The notes under the pieces are model-generated. The model worked only from the letters and a program-made list of their open reading frames with translations, was not told where the DNA came from and made no database searches. The translations under genes were made by a program, and so were the position numbers. From CAXMNX01 sp964194845 (GTDB lineage: Bacteria; Pseudomonadota; Alphaproteobacteria; Rhodobacterales; Rhodobacteraceae): a DNA stretch of 40,950 nt. Positions within the stretch are counted from its first letter, which is position 1; each line of letters begins with the position of its first letter. Below are positions 24,009 through 32,742 of the stretch, in pieces. The stretch lies in contig CAXMNX010000073.1 in NCBI GenBank assembly GCA_964194845.1, positions 1 to 40,950 of the forward strand, read 5' to 3'.

Positions 24009-27000
24009 TGCGGTGGATTGCATTCCATTTCGTGCTCATTTGTCTGGTCGCCAGTTCGGCCTCGGCGCAGGGGAAATTGGTCTGGCTTGATCGGATTTTC
24101 GGTGCGACCGAGGAGGCGGAGGTCGAGGAGAATCCGGGCAGCTATCTTGAGCAATTGATCGAGGACAATTTGTCCGGCGAAGGTCGCGAGGTTGAAATCA
24201 CTGGTTTTGCCGGTGCCTTGAGTGGGCGCGCGACTCTTGAAACGCTGACGATTGCAGACACCAATGGCGTCTGGCTGGATATGTCGGATGTGGTGCTGGA
24301 CTGGAACCGCGGCGCGTTGCTGCGTGGACGGATCGAGGTGGCGGAATTGTCGGCCGAGACGATCCAGCTTCCCCGGTTGCCGGAACCGGCTGAGGACAGC
24401 GCGCTGACGCCTGAGGCTTCGGGATTTAGCCTGCCCGAATTGCCGGTCTCGATTGCCATCGACAAGATCGAGGCTGCGCGGGTTGAGATTGGCGCGCCCG
24501 TTTTAGGGGTTGAGATGGTCGCGAGTGCGGCGGGTGCATTGCGGCTTGCGGATGGCGACGGGTCGGCTGATCTGGAAATTCGCCGGTTGGATGGTGTGGG
24601 TGATTTCTTGTTGGATGCGTCCTACAGCAATACCAGCGGGATATTGTCGCTTGATCTGGGCGTGGTCGAAGGCGCTGACGGTATTCTGTCCAAATTGGCG
24701 GGATTGCCGGGCCGACCGGCGCTGGAATTCTCGATCAAAGGCGAAGCGCCCATTGACGCCTATGCCGCCGATATACGGCTGGCGACCGACGGGTCAGAGC
24801 GGCTTTCCGGGCGGGTGACGACCGAAGCGCCGGTCGAGGCCAGCGGTGCGACGCTTCGGATCAAAGCGGAGATCGGCGGCGATATCGCGCCGGTGTTCGC
24901 GCCGGAGTATCAGGCGTTTTTTGGGCCGAACGTCAGTATGACGACCAGTTTGACAACGTTTGCGGATGGCCGGATTACGCTTGATGATCTGGCGCTGGCG
25001 GCTGACGCGATATCACTGAACGGTCAGGTCGAAATTGCCGCATCGGGTCTGCCAGAACGGATTGATATCACGGGGCAAATCACTTCCGGCGACGGTCGCG
25101 CGGTTCTGCTGCCGCTGTCGGGTGCCGAGACGCGGGTGGATCGTGTCGATCTTCGGGTTGGGTTTGACGCCGCGGCGGGCGATCTTTGGTCGGGTGAGTT
25201 TCGGATTGCTGGGCTGGAGCGTGCCGAGTTTTCAGCCGAAGCGCTGACGTTGGCCGGGACGGGGCGCATTCGCAGCGCGGATGAGCGCGAGGTAACGGCG
25301 GAACTGGACTTTGACGCCACCGCGCTTGATTTCGGGAGCGCGGACACCGAAGCCGCGCTGGGCGAGCAGGTGACCGGCAGCCTGGCCCTAGCCTGGACCG
25401 AAGGCGCGCCTTTGACAATTGAGAATGCCCGGATCGCGGGCGAAAGTTACCGGTTTGACGGCGGCGCGATTGTTACGTTTCTGGATGACGGGCCGAATTT
25501 TGAGGGAATGGCAGAAATTCGCGCAGACCGGTTGTCGGCGTTTTCGGGCCTTGTCAGTCGAACGCTGGGTGGTTCGGCCGCGCTTCGGACCCGGTTCGAA
25601 TTTGCTCCACTTGCCGGCACGTTCGACATCACCGCCAAAGGCGAAGCGCGGGATCTGACAATTGGTCAGGCCGAGGCCGACCAGATTTTGGCTGGCGCGG
25701 CCGAGTTGGATTTCAACGCCTTACGCGATGAGACCGGATTGACGGTGTTTATCAACCGCTTGCGCACGCCAAGCGCCGAACTGACCGGGCGGGCCGAGAT
25801 TAGCTCGGGCGGATCATCGGCGAGCTTTGAAGCGCGTCTGGCGGACGTCGGCATGCTTGCACCTGGAATAGCCGGGCCTGTGGCGGCCACAGGCCGTATT
25901 TTCCAAATGGAAGGTGATCGTTTGGAAATTGACATTGCGGCTGATGGCCCCGGTGGGACAACGGCCAGAGTAATGGGCGGCGCGGCTGCCGATTTTTCGA
26001 CGCTCGATCTTTCGGTGACCGGCAACGTGCCACTTGGGCTGGCGAACCGGTTCATTGAACCGCGGTCGCTGTCGGGGACGGCAGAGTTTGATCTGGCGGT
26101 GAATGGGCCGCCTGCGCTTGCCAGTGTCACAGGCCGGATAACCAGCCGCAGCGCGCGTTTTGTGGCGCCCGAGCAAGGGGTTACGCTTGATGGCCTCACG
26201 CTTGAGGCATCGCTGGGCGGCGGCCGCGTAAACGTCACGGCCACGGCCACGGTCAGCACCGGGGGGCGGGTCGCTGTTTCGGGGCCGATTGATCTGGCGG
26301 CCCCATATGCAGCCGAGCTTGGTGTTGAGTTGACAAACGTGGTGCTGACCGATCCGCGATTGTATGAGACCACGATCAATGGTCGCGTGACGGTTTCGGG
26401 GCCGCTGCGGGGCGGCGCACGCATCAGCGGTGATCTTAGCCTTGGCGAGACGAATGTGCGGATCCCGTCAACCGGGCTTGGCGGGACGGGTGAGATACCG
26501 CAAGTCATTCACATCAATGAGCCACCGCCAGTGCGCGGCACGCGGCGTCGCGCCGGGTTGTTGGAGACGACCAACAAAAGCTCGGTCGGCCCGGTGTTTC
26601 CGCTGGACGTCCGCATCAGTGCGCCGAACCGTGTTTTTGTGCGCGGGCGCGGTTTGGATAGCGAATTTGGTGGTGATCTTCGCATTACCGGCACGACGCG
26701 CGATGTTGTGCCAATTGGCGCCTTCAATCTGATCCGGGGGGGCCTGGATATTCTGGGGCAGCGGCTGGATATCGAAGAAGCGACGATCACCATTCAGGGG
26801 TCATTTGTGCCGGTTATTCGTTTCCGGGCAACGACGCAGGCCGACGACACGACGGTGAGCGTTTTGGTTTTTGGCCCGGCGACAAACCCCGATATATCGT
26901 TCACATCTGAGCCTGAATTGCCCGAGGAAGAGGTGCTGGCGCGGCTGATTTTCGGGCGCGGCATTGAAACGCTTTCGCCGGTGCAGGCTGCCCGACTGGC

Positions 27001-27289
27001 GCTTGCGGTTCGAACGCTTGCCGGGCGGGGTGGCGAGAGCATTGTCGGTAATATCCGCCGGGGTGCCGGGCTGGCGGATTTCGATGTTACAACCGACGAA
27101 GAAGGCAACGCCGCGCTTCGAGCAGGCGCGTATCTGGGTGAGAACGCATATACCGATGTGAACGTCGGCGCAGACGGCGAGACGCGGCTGAACCTGAACC
27201 TTGACGTAACGCCGTCGGTCACGCTAAGGGGATCAACTTCAAACACCGGTGATACCAGCATTGGCATTTTTATTGAGCGAGATTATTGA
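24008..27289 (+). CDS. tamB: Translocation and assembly module protein TamB (DUF490)
   Basis: 1093-residue AsmA/TamB-type protein spanning the periplasm, thought to conduct phospholipids and assist TamA. The N-terminus is a hydrophobic signal/anchor (FHFVLICLVASSASA). The bulk is repetitive beta-strand sequence forming the long hydrophobic groove. The C-terminal TamB domain is clear: PLDVRISAPNRVFVRGRGLDSEFGGDLRITG, FNLIRGGLDILGQRLDIEEATI, SEPELPEEEVLARLIFGR and the closing LRGSTSNTGDTSIGIFIERDY, which contacts TamA. The 1-nt TGATG overlap with tamA ensures coupled synthesis. No terminator is visible before the rsfS promoter. Confidence 0.95.
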   Translation: MRWIAFHFVLICLVASSASAQGKLVWLDRIFGATEEAEVEENPGSYLEQLIEDNLSGEGREVEITGFAGALSGRATLETLTIADTNGVWLDMSDVVLDWNRGALLRGRIEVAELSAETIQLPRLPEPAEDSALTPEASGFSLPELPVSIAIDKIEAARVEIGAPVLGVEMVASAAGALRLADGDGSADLEIRRLDGVGDFLLDASYSNTSGILSLDLGVVEGADGILSKLAGLPGRPALEFSIKGEAPIDAYAADIRLATDGSERLSGRVTTEAPVEASGATLRIKAEIGGDIAPVFAPEYQAFFGPNVSMTTSLTTFADGRITLDDLALAADAISLNGQVEIAASGLPERIDITGQITSGDGRAVLLPLSGAETRVDRVDLRVGFDAAAGDLWSGEFRIAGLERAEFSAEALTLAGTGRIRSADEREVTAELDFDATALDFGSADTEAALGEQVTGSLALAWTEGAPLTIENARIAGESYRFDGGAIVTFLDDGPNFEGMAEIRADRLSAFSGLVSRTLGGSAALRTRFEFAPLAGTFDITAKGEARDLTIGQAEADQILAGAAELDFNALRDETGLTVFINRLRTPSAELTGRAEISSGGSSASFEARLADVGMLAPGIAGPVAATGRIFQMEGDRLEIDIAADGPGGTTARVMGGAAADFSTLDLSVTGNVPLGLANRFIEPRSLSGTAEFDLAVNGPPALASVTGRITSRSARFVAPEQGVTLDGLTLEASLGGGRVNVTATATVSTGGRVAVSGPIDLAAPYAAELGVELTNVVLTDPRLYETTINGRVTVSGPLRGGARISGDLSLGETNVRIPSTGLGGTGEIPQVIHINEPPPVRGTRRRAGLLETTNKSSVGPVFPLDVRISAPNRVFVRGRGLDSEFGGDLRITGTTRDVVPIGAFNLIRGGLDILGQRLDIEEATITIQGSFVPVIRFRATTQADDTTVSVLVFGPATNPDISFTSEPELPEEEVLARLIFGRGIETLSPVQAARLALAVRTLAGRGGESIVGNIRRGAGLADFDVTTDEEGNAALRAGAYLGENAYTDVNVGADGETRLNLNLDVTPSVTLRGSTSNTGDTSIGIFIERDY

Positions 27290-27296
27290 GCGCTTC

Positions 27297-27325
27297 TTGG
27301 AATCGAATAATCGCAGTGCTACACT
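27297..27325 (+). promoter_or_regulatory. Predicted promoter of the leader ORF-rsfS-rlmH unit
   Basis: TTGGAA (27297-27302), a 17-nt spacer and TACACT (27320-27325). The start point would be about 27332, giving a leader of some 45 nt before the small ORF that contains a short GGGGC/GCCCC hairpin (27333-27337 / 27347-27351). Confidence 0.55.
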
Positions 27326-27377
27326 GGTGTTAGGGGCAAAATTATCGCCCCGGTATGGCGTGCAGCAAAGGAGGACA

Positions 27378-27440
27378 ATGTCCTGTCATACGTTCAAGGT
27401 GCGGTCCCAGATGCGACCGCTGGCAGTGACGGTCGTGTAA
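27378..27440 (+). CDS. 20-codon leader ORF coupled to rsfS
   Basis: ATG 27378 is preceded by AAAGGAGGACA, the strongest Shine-Dalgarno in this stretch. It opens a 20-codon frame starting MSCHTFKVRS and ending LAVTVV with TAA at 27438-27440, which overlaps the rsfS ATG (TAATG). The rsfS ATG itself has no recognisable ribosome-binding site, so rsfS is probably translated by re-initiation after this peptide. The peptide is basic with one Cys and one His and has no run of a single amino acid, so classical attenuation is not suggested. It may act only through its translation. I know of no named family. Confidence 0.5.
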   Translation: MSCHTFKVRSQMRPLAVTVV

Positions 27441-27808
27441 TGACCGAAAACAATGCCCCGCTGACGAGCGAACTATTGCTCGAACAAATTCTGAAATCGC
27501 TGGATGACGACAAAGCCGAGGAGATCATCAAGATCGACCTTAACGGCAAGTCCGAGATTGCTGACTATATGGTGATTGCGTCGGGCCGGTCGTCGCGACA
27601 GGTCGCTGCGATGGCGGATCATCTGGTTGACAGGCTGAAGCAAGGTTACGGCGTCCGCTCGAAGATCGAGGGCAAGGAAGTTGGCGACTGGGTTCTGATC
27701 GACGCCGGAGACGTGATCGTCCATGTCTTTCGCCCGGAAGTGCGGGAGTTTTATCAGCTTGAAAAGATGTGGCTGACGCCGGGAAAACCGGCCTCGTCGC
27801 AGGGCTGA
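27440..27808 (+). CDS. rsfS: Ribosomal silencing factor RsfS
   Basis: 122-residue RsfS/Iojap protein that binds uL14 on the 50S subunit and blocks subunit joining under nutrient limitation. Family hallmarks are ILKSLDDDKAEEIIKIDLNGKSEIADYMVIASGRSSRQVAAMADHLVDRLK, then IEGKEVGDWVLIDAGDVIVHVFRPEVREFYQLEKMW. Start ATG 27440 overlaps the stop of the 20-codon leader ORF. The gene is followed 10 nt later by rlmH, the usual rsfS-rlmH pairing. Confidence 0.96.
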   Translation: MTENNAPLTSELLLEQILKSLDDDKAEEIIKIDLNGKSEIADYMVIASGRSSRQVAAMADHLVDRLKQGYGVRSKIEGKEVGDWVLIDAGDVIVHVFRPEVREFYQLEKMWLTPGKPASSQG

Positions 27809-27818
27809 CGCTTGCGCC

Positions 27819-28292
27819 ATGAAGCTTAAACTAGCGGTAGTCGGCAAGATGCGCGGCGGCGCGCAAGCGGAGCTTGTCAAGGACTACGTGACGCGGTTTG
27901 ACCGGACCGGGCGTGCGTTGGGTCTTGGTCCGCTGAATATCGTTGAAGTCGAGGCGAAAAAGGTCGGGATGGCGGCCGAAGCCGAGTTATTGTCACGCGC
28001 CCTGGGCACCGCTGACCCGGTTTGTGTTCTGGACGAGCGTGGCAAGGCGATGTCGTCGCCTGAGTTCGCGGACCTGCTGGCGGGTTGGCGTGATCAGGGC
28101 CGTGCGGAGGTTGCGTTTGTGATCGGCGGGGCCGATGGAATTTATCCTGCTCTAAAGTCGTCGGCGAGTATGTCGTTGAGTTTCGGCCAGATGGTCTGGC
28201 CGCATATGTTGGCGCGTGTGATGCTGGCCGAACAGCTTTATAGGGCAGCGTCGATATTGGCGGGTGCGCCTTATCATCGGGGTAAAAATTGA
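27819..28292 (+). CDS. rlmH: 23S rRNA (pseudouridine1915-N3)-methyltransferase RlmH
   Basis: 157-residue SPOUT-class methyltransferase that methylates pseudouridine 1915 in helix 69 of 23S rRNA, using SAM. Seen motifs are LDERGKAMSSPEFA, the SAM-binding knot FVIGGADGI, and the C-terminal MSLSFGQMVWPHMLARVMLAEQLYRAASILAGAPYHR, which is highly diagnostic. It is the last gene of the rsfS unit, with its stop 10 nt from the convergent pgm stop. A neat functional pair: both products act on the 50S subunit. Confidence 0.96.
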   Translation: MKLKLAVVGKMRGGAQAELVKDYVTRFDRTGRALGLGPLNIVEVEAKKVGMAAEAELLSRALGTADPVCVLDERGKAMSSPEFADLLAGWRDQGRAEVAFVIGGADGIYPALKSSASMSLSFGQMVWPHMLARVMLAEQLYRAASILAGAPYHRGKN

Positions 28293-28302
28293 GGAAATCG
28301 TG

Positions 28303-29934
28303 TCAGGTTTTTACGTCCGGCGCGTCGCGGCCTGTGTGTTTGCGTATTCCGGCGATTTGATCGGCGCTTTCAGTGACCCTGGCCAGCGCGGCCTCGACGT
28401 CGGCGTCCAGTTTTGACGGATCGTCTTCGAAGGCTTCGAGATAGACCCGCAGGGTCGCACCGACCGTCCCCGTGCCCGACAGCCGGTAAACGATGCGGCT
28501 GGCGTTGTCGAAGATGATCCGTATTCCCTGCCCTTCGGATCGTGAGCCGTCCACCGGGTCATCGTAGGAAAACTCGTCGGCGGCTGCCACGATGCCAGCG
28601 GCGTAGTTTTTCCCCGGAAGACGGACAAGTTTCGCGCGCAGGCCGTCGATCATTGCATCTGCGGCATCCACATCCAGCGCTTCATAGTCGTGGCGGGAAT
28701 AGTAATTCCGGCCATATCGCCGCCAGTGATCAGCCAGCAGGTCTTTCACCGATAATCCGGTTTGGGCCAGAATGTTCAGCCATAGGAGAACCGCCCAAAT
28801 TCCGTCTTTCTCGCGGATGTGGTTGCTGCCGGTGCCAGCGCTTTCTTCGCCGCAGATCGTCGCTCGCCCTGCGTCCAGCAGATTGCCGAAAAACTTCCAG
28901 CCGGTGGGCGTCTCGTAGCAATCAATGCCCTTCGCGGCCGCGACGCGATCTACTGCCTGCGAGGTCGGCATCGAACGTGCCGCTCCGACCAGACCATCTG
29001 TATAACCCGGCGCCAGGTGCGCGTTGGCGGCCAGCACGGCAAGGCTGTCGGATGGGGTCACGTAAACGCCGCGGCCAAGGATCATGTTCCGGTCACCGTC
29101 GCCGTCAGATGCGGCTGCGAAATCCGGTGCCGCCGCGCCCATAACCAGATCAAGAAGCGGTTTGGCCCAGACCGGATTTGGATCGGGGTGACCGCCGCCA
29201 AAGTCGGGCTGGGGTGTGCGGTTCACGACAGTATTGCCCGGAGCACCCAACCGGCGTTCAAATATTTCAACGGCGTATGGCCCTGTGACCGCGTGCATCG
29301 CATCGAAGCGGAGCGAAAAGCCGCCGGTCAGCAGATGGCTGATCCTGTCAAAATCGAACAGGGTTTCCATCAGGTCGGCGTATTCTGTTACCGGATCGAC
29401 AACTTCGATGGCCATCGCGCCGAGCATCCGAAGGCCAGGCGACGACAGATCGACGTCATGCGCTTCAAGAATGACGTAGTGCGTGATTGCCTGCGTTGCT
29501 TCGAAAATGCGGGTCGTGATGTCCTCGGGCGCGGGGCCGCCGTTTGATGTGTTGAACTTGACGCCGAAGTCTTCGTCCCGACCACCGGGGTTGTGGCTGG
29601 CCGACAGGATGATCCCGCCGTCAGCGCCGCGATTGCGTATCAGGTGAGATGCGGCGGGCGTGGACAGAAGTGCGTTTTGCCCGACGATTACTTTCGCTGC
29701 ACCACCAGCGGCGGCCATGCGCAGGATAACCTGGGCGGCGCGGTCGTTGAAATAGCGCCCGTCGCCACCTAAAACGAGGGTCTTGCCGTCAATCCCGCCA
29801 ATCGCGTTCCAGATCGCCTGGATGAAATTTTCAAGATAGTGCTGGCCCATGAAGACTTGCGTCTTCATTCGCAAGCCCGAGGTGCCGGGCATTTGACCTT
29901 CGATGGGGGCCGTTTCAACCCGGATATGTTCCAA
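28303..29934 (-). CDS. pgm: Alpha-D-glucose phosphate-specific phosphoglucomutase
   Basis: Interconverts glucose 1-phosphate and glucose 6-phosphate, linking glycolysis to glycogen and surface-sugar synthesis. I start it at TTG 29934: AGAGGA lies 8 nt upstream and the 543 residues match the usual length. ATG 29958 is an alternative without good spacing. Features are GQMPGTSGLRMKT (substrate phosphate loop), the active-site SASHNPGG (111-118, phosphoserine Ser113), metal-binding DGDGDR (277-282), the sugar-binding loop ICGEESAGTGSNHIREKDG, and a C-terminal domain with RLSGTGTVGATLRVY. It is the last gene of the reverse glpD-glpK-MFS-pgm run, 48 nt after the MFS gene. Confidence 0.95.
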   Translation of the reverse strand: MEHIRVETAPIEGQMPGTSGLRMKTQVFMGQHYLENFIQAIWNAIGGIDGKTLVLGGDGRYFNDRAAQVILRMAAAGGAAKVIVGQNALLSTPAASHLIRNRGADGGIILSASHNPGGRDEDFGVKFNTSNGGPAPEDITTRIFEATQAITHYVILEAHDVDLSSPGLRMLGAMAIEVVDPVTEYADLMETLFDFDRISHLLTGGFSLRFDAMHAVTGPYAVEIFERRLGAPGNTVVNRTPQPDFGGGHPDPNPVWAKPLLDLVMGAAAPDFAAASDGDGDRNMILGRGVYVTPSDSLAVLAANAHLAPGYTDGLVGAARSMPTSQAVDRVAAAKGIDCYETPTGWKFFGNLLDAGRATICGEESAGTGSNHIREKDGIWAVLLWLNILAQTGLSVKDLLADHWRRYGRNYYSRHDYEALDVDAADAMIDGLRAKLVRLPGKNYAAGIVAAADEFSYDDPVDGSRSEGQGIRIIFDNASRIVYRLSGTGTVGATLRVYLEAFEDDPSKLDADVEAALARVTESADQIAGIRKHTGRDAPDVKT

Positions 29935-29982
29935 GTGAGCGATCCTCTGAATATGCATAACAACACACACTACGGACACGCA

Positions 29983-31215
29983 TTAATTCCCGGGATCAAG
30001 GGGAACGCACGGGATTTCGGTGTGAAATTGCCGCCTTAGGTGCAGGAACATCAAGCTGCCCAAGCTTCCGATCAACGCGATACCGCCCCACGCAAGAAAA
30101 TATGTGCGTGGCTCTAAACCAGAAAAAACGCTTGGAGACAGGCACATAACGATAGCGGCACCGCTGAAAAGAACGTGGATGTACGACTTCAGCCGCCCGA
30201 CGTTGTCGGGCTCGGCCAGGCTCAGAACCTTTGCGTCAACCGCTATGTGCCCCATCCAAACAGAAAACCCCATCGCGCCGTGGGCAAGGACCAACAACGG
30301 AATACTGGTCGAAAGACCTAGCCAAATCGTTGAAGTTCCAGCAATCGCGGCAAACACGAATGCCGCCTGAGGCCGCGCCGATAATCCCAGACCGAGACTC
30401 ATAAATAACGCGGCGGCCAAACCACCAATTGGCCACGCCGAATCGACCAACCCAAAAATATCGCTGCCGTGCCCCAAATCGTCCCGGACCAGGCCGGATA
30501 ATACAGCATTCGACAATTGGCCTAACGGAAGCGCAATAATCGCTACCACAGCGTAAGGCCGAAGCGCCGGGATAGTGGCAAATGTCCTGGCGCCTGCGCG
30601 AAGATCAGACAGAAAGGCTAAATGGCGTTTTGGAGCCCCGACAGCCGACCCCTTGATCGGCAAAACAACCGGAACAACAAATAACGACATCAGGGCGGAC
30701 CCGGCAAATCCCGCCCAAGGGCCGAATTCTGCAATCAATATTCCGGTGGCCAAGGTGCCCACTGATGTTGCCAACAAATGAGTTGCTCTAAGTCGCCCGA
30801 TTGTTCTTAGAAGCAGCCCGTCTGCAACATTGGCTTTTACCAATCCATCGTGGGCAAGTTGATAGAGTAGTCGGAGCAATTGCACGGCAAATGCCGTTAC
30901 AAGGAACAGAGCTTTTGCCGTGGCACCGCTTGCAATCAAGGCGCTCATACCAAGCATCACTAATGCGATACCCAGGTGCGCCGCCACCGCAACATTACGC
31001 CGGTTTTGGCGATCGGCAATTACGCCAAGAAGTGGCCCGCCCAGAAGACCGGCGAGCATCGCCAAAATGAATACCTGGCCAACGGCTGCGACCTGATCCG
31101 TGGCGACAAGCGTCGCCCAACCTATGCAGACAAGATTGGCACCGCGCGACAGGCCCGCGAAAACTTCCATTCCGAAAAGCAGTGCAAGATTTCGCGTCAA
31201 TTTGCGGGTTTTCAA
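29983..31215 (-). CDS. MFS transporter (EntS/MFS_3-like)
   Basis: About 410 residues with roughly 12 hydrophobic segments. The loop GPLLGVIADRQNRRNVAVAAHLG is the MFS motif A between helices 2 and 3. The central ADLRAGARTFATIPALRPY-like linker (seen here as SDLRAGARTFATIPALRPY) is typical of EntS/MFS_3-type permeases. Substrate unknown. Start is uncertain: TTG 31215, just after the glpK stop (an AGGA lies close by), or TTG 31200; the open frame extends into glpK. Sampled GC is lower than in glpK (about 48% versus 62% in 60-base samples), suggesting a later arrival into the glycerol operon. It may export a metabolite or drug; a glycerol role is not evident. Confidence 0.8.
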   Translation of the reverse strand: MKTRKLTRNLALLFGMEVFAGLSRGANLVCIGWATLVATDQVAAVGQVFILAMLAGLLGGPLLGVIADRQNRRNVAVAAHLGIALVMLGMSALIASGATAKALFLVTAFAVQLLRLLYQLAHDGLVKANVADGLLLRTIGRLRATHLLATSVGTLATGILIAEFGPWAGFAGSALMSLFVVPVVLPIKGSAVGAPKRHLAFLSDLRAGARTFATIPALRPYAVVAIIALPLGQLSNAVLSGLVRDDLGHGSDIFGLVDSAWPIGGLAAALFMSLGLGLSARPQAAFVFAAIAGTSTIWLGLSTSIPLLVLAHGAMGFSVWMGHIAVDAKVLSLAEPDNVGRLKSYIHVLFSGAAIVMCLSPSVFSGLEPRTYFLAWGGIALIGSLGSLMFLHLRRQFHTEIPCVPLDPGN

Positions 31216-31219
31216 ATTC

Positions 31220-32704
31220 CTACACGGTAATCGTGGCCTGAACAGCCTTCTTCCAAAGCGCGTATTTCGCCTCGCGGTCGGCCTCGGCCATATTGGGTTC
31301 AAAACGCGCTTCAAGCGCCCAGTTTTCCGCAAATCCCTGTTGATCCGGGTAAATTCCGGCCTTCATGCCGGCAAGCCATGCGGCACCCAGCGCGGTCGTT
31401 TCCTGAACCTTGGGGCGATCGACAGGGGCGGCGATGATGTCGCTCAGAAACTGCATGGTCCAATCGCTGGAAGCCATGCCGCCATCGACGCGCAACACGC
31501 CATCGAGGGGTGCAGGCGCGTCGGCTTGCATCGCCTCGAGCAGATCGCGCGTCTGGTAGCCGACGCTTTCCAGCGCTGCCCGCGCCAGTTCAGCTGGTCC
31601 CGAATTGCGGGTCAGCCCGAAGATCGCGCCACGGCTGTCGGGCTTCCAGTAGGGTGCGCCAAGGCCGGTAAACGCGGGCACGATGACCACGGACTGCGCC
31701 GGATCAGCGCTTTCGGCCAGGGGTTGAGTTTCTGTCGCCGCGCTGATGATATTCAAGCCATCGCGGAGCCATTGCACGACCGCACCGGCAATGAATATCG
31801 AGCCTTCGAGCGCGTAAGTCCGCTTGCCGTCCAATTGATAAGCCACCGTCGTCAATAGCCGGTTCTGCGACCGGATCGGCTGATCGCCGGTGTTCAAAAG
31901 CGCAAAGCACCCGGTGCCATAGGTGGACTTCATCATGCCGGGCTTGAAGCAGGCCTGCCCGACGGTTGCCGCCTGCTGGTCGCCCGCGACACCGAGGATC
32001 GGGATGGCACGACCAAAGAGATCGCTGGTAGCAGTGCCGAAGTCGTCAGCGGAGTTTCTAACCTCAGGCAGCATCTCGATCGGGATGTCCAGAAGATCGC
32101 AGATGGTCGTGGACCATTTGCCACGTTCAATGTCGTAAAGCATCGTGCGGCACGCATTGGTCGCATCGGTCGCGTGAACGGCCCCGCCGGTCATCCGCCA
32201 GATGAGGTATGTGTCGACGGTGCCAAAAAGCAGCTCGCCCTTTGCAGCGCGTTCGCGCGCACCGGGGTTATGGTCGAGGATCCATTTCAGCTTTGTTGAT
32301 GAAAAATAGGGGTCGAACAGAAGGCCAGTTTTGGCCGTGATCGTTTCTTCGTGGCCTGCCGCCACCATTTCGGCGCAATAATCCGCCGTGCGCCGATCCT
32401 GCCAGACGATGGCGTTGTGCAGGTGGCGACCGGTCGCCTTTTCCCAAACGATCGTCGTTTCGCGCTGGTTGGTAATGCCGATTGCAGCGATATCTTCGGC
32501 CTTGATCCTTGCCTTGTCGATCACCGCCCGCCCGGTCGCGACGACCGTTGACCAGAGATCCGCTGGATCGTATTCGACCCAGCCGCTGGCGGGGTAGTGC
32601 TGCGGAAATTCTTCCTGCGCGATGGCCGTGATCGCCATGTTCTGATCGAACAGAATTGCGCGACTGGATGTCGTGCCCTGATCAATGGCCATGATGTGCG
32701 TCAC
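31220..32704 (-). CDS. glpK: Glycerol kinase
   Basis: Phosphorylates glycerol to sn-glycerol 3-phosphate with ATP. GTG 32704 is the start (AAGGAGA 7 nt upstream), giving 494 residues, the standard size; the frame is open 26 codons further. FGGY-family signatures are MAIDQGTTSSRAILFD at the N-terminus, NAIVWQDRRT, FDPYFSSTKLKWILD, GDQQAATVGQ, KSTYGTGCFALLNTG, VPAFTGLGAPYW and LRVDGGMASSDWTMQFLSDI. It lies 38 nt downstream of glpD, so its product feeds GlpD directly. No glpF facilitator is present. Confidence 0.97.
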   Translation of the reverse strand: MTHIMAIDQGTTSSRAILFDQNMAITAIAQEEFPQHYPASGWVEYDPADLWSTVVATGRAVIDKARIKAEDIAAIGITNQRETTIVWEKATGRHLHNAIVWQDRRTADYCAEMVAAGHEETITAKTGLLFDPYFSSTKLKWILDHNPGARERAAKGELLFGTVDTYLIWRMTGGAVHATDATNACRTMLYDIERGKWSTTICDLLDIPIEMLPEVRNSADDFGTATSDLFGRAIPILGVAGDQQAATVGQACFKPGMMKSTYGTGCFALLNTGDQPIRSQNRLLTTVAYQLDGKRTYALEGSIFIAGAVVQWLRDGLNIISAATETQPLAESADPAQSVVIVPAFTGLGAPYWKPDSRGAIFGLTRNSGPAELARAALESVGYQTRDLLEAMQADAPAPLDGVLRVDGGMASSDWTMQFLSDIIAAPVDRPKVQETTALGAAWLAGMKAGIYPDQQGFAENWALEARFEPNMAEADREAKYALWKKAVQATITV

Positions 32705-32742
32705 GGGGCGGTCTCCTTGCGGCGTGCTTTTTGTTGATAGCC

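Noticed and set aside
27249..27440. 63-codon frame running from the tamB end to the rsfS start
   Set aside because: Most of it overlaps the tamB C-terminus in another frame and crosses the rsfS promoter. Only its last 20 codons, which have their own strong ribosome-binding site, are kept as the leader ORF.
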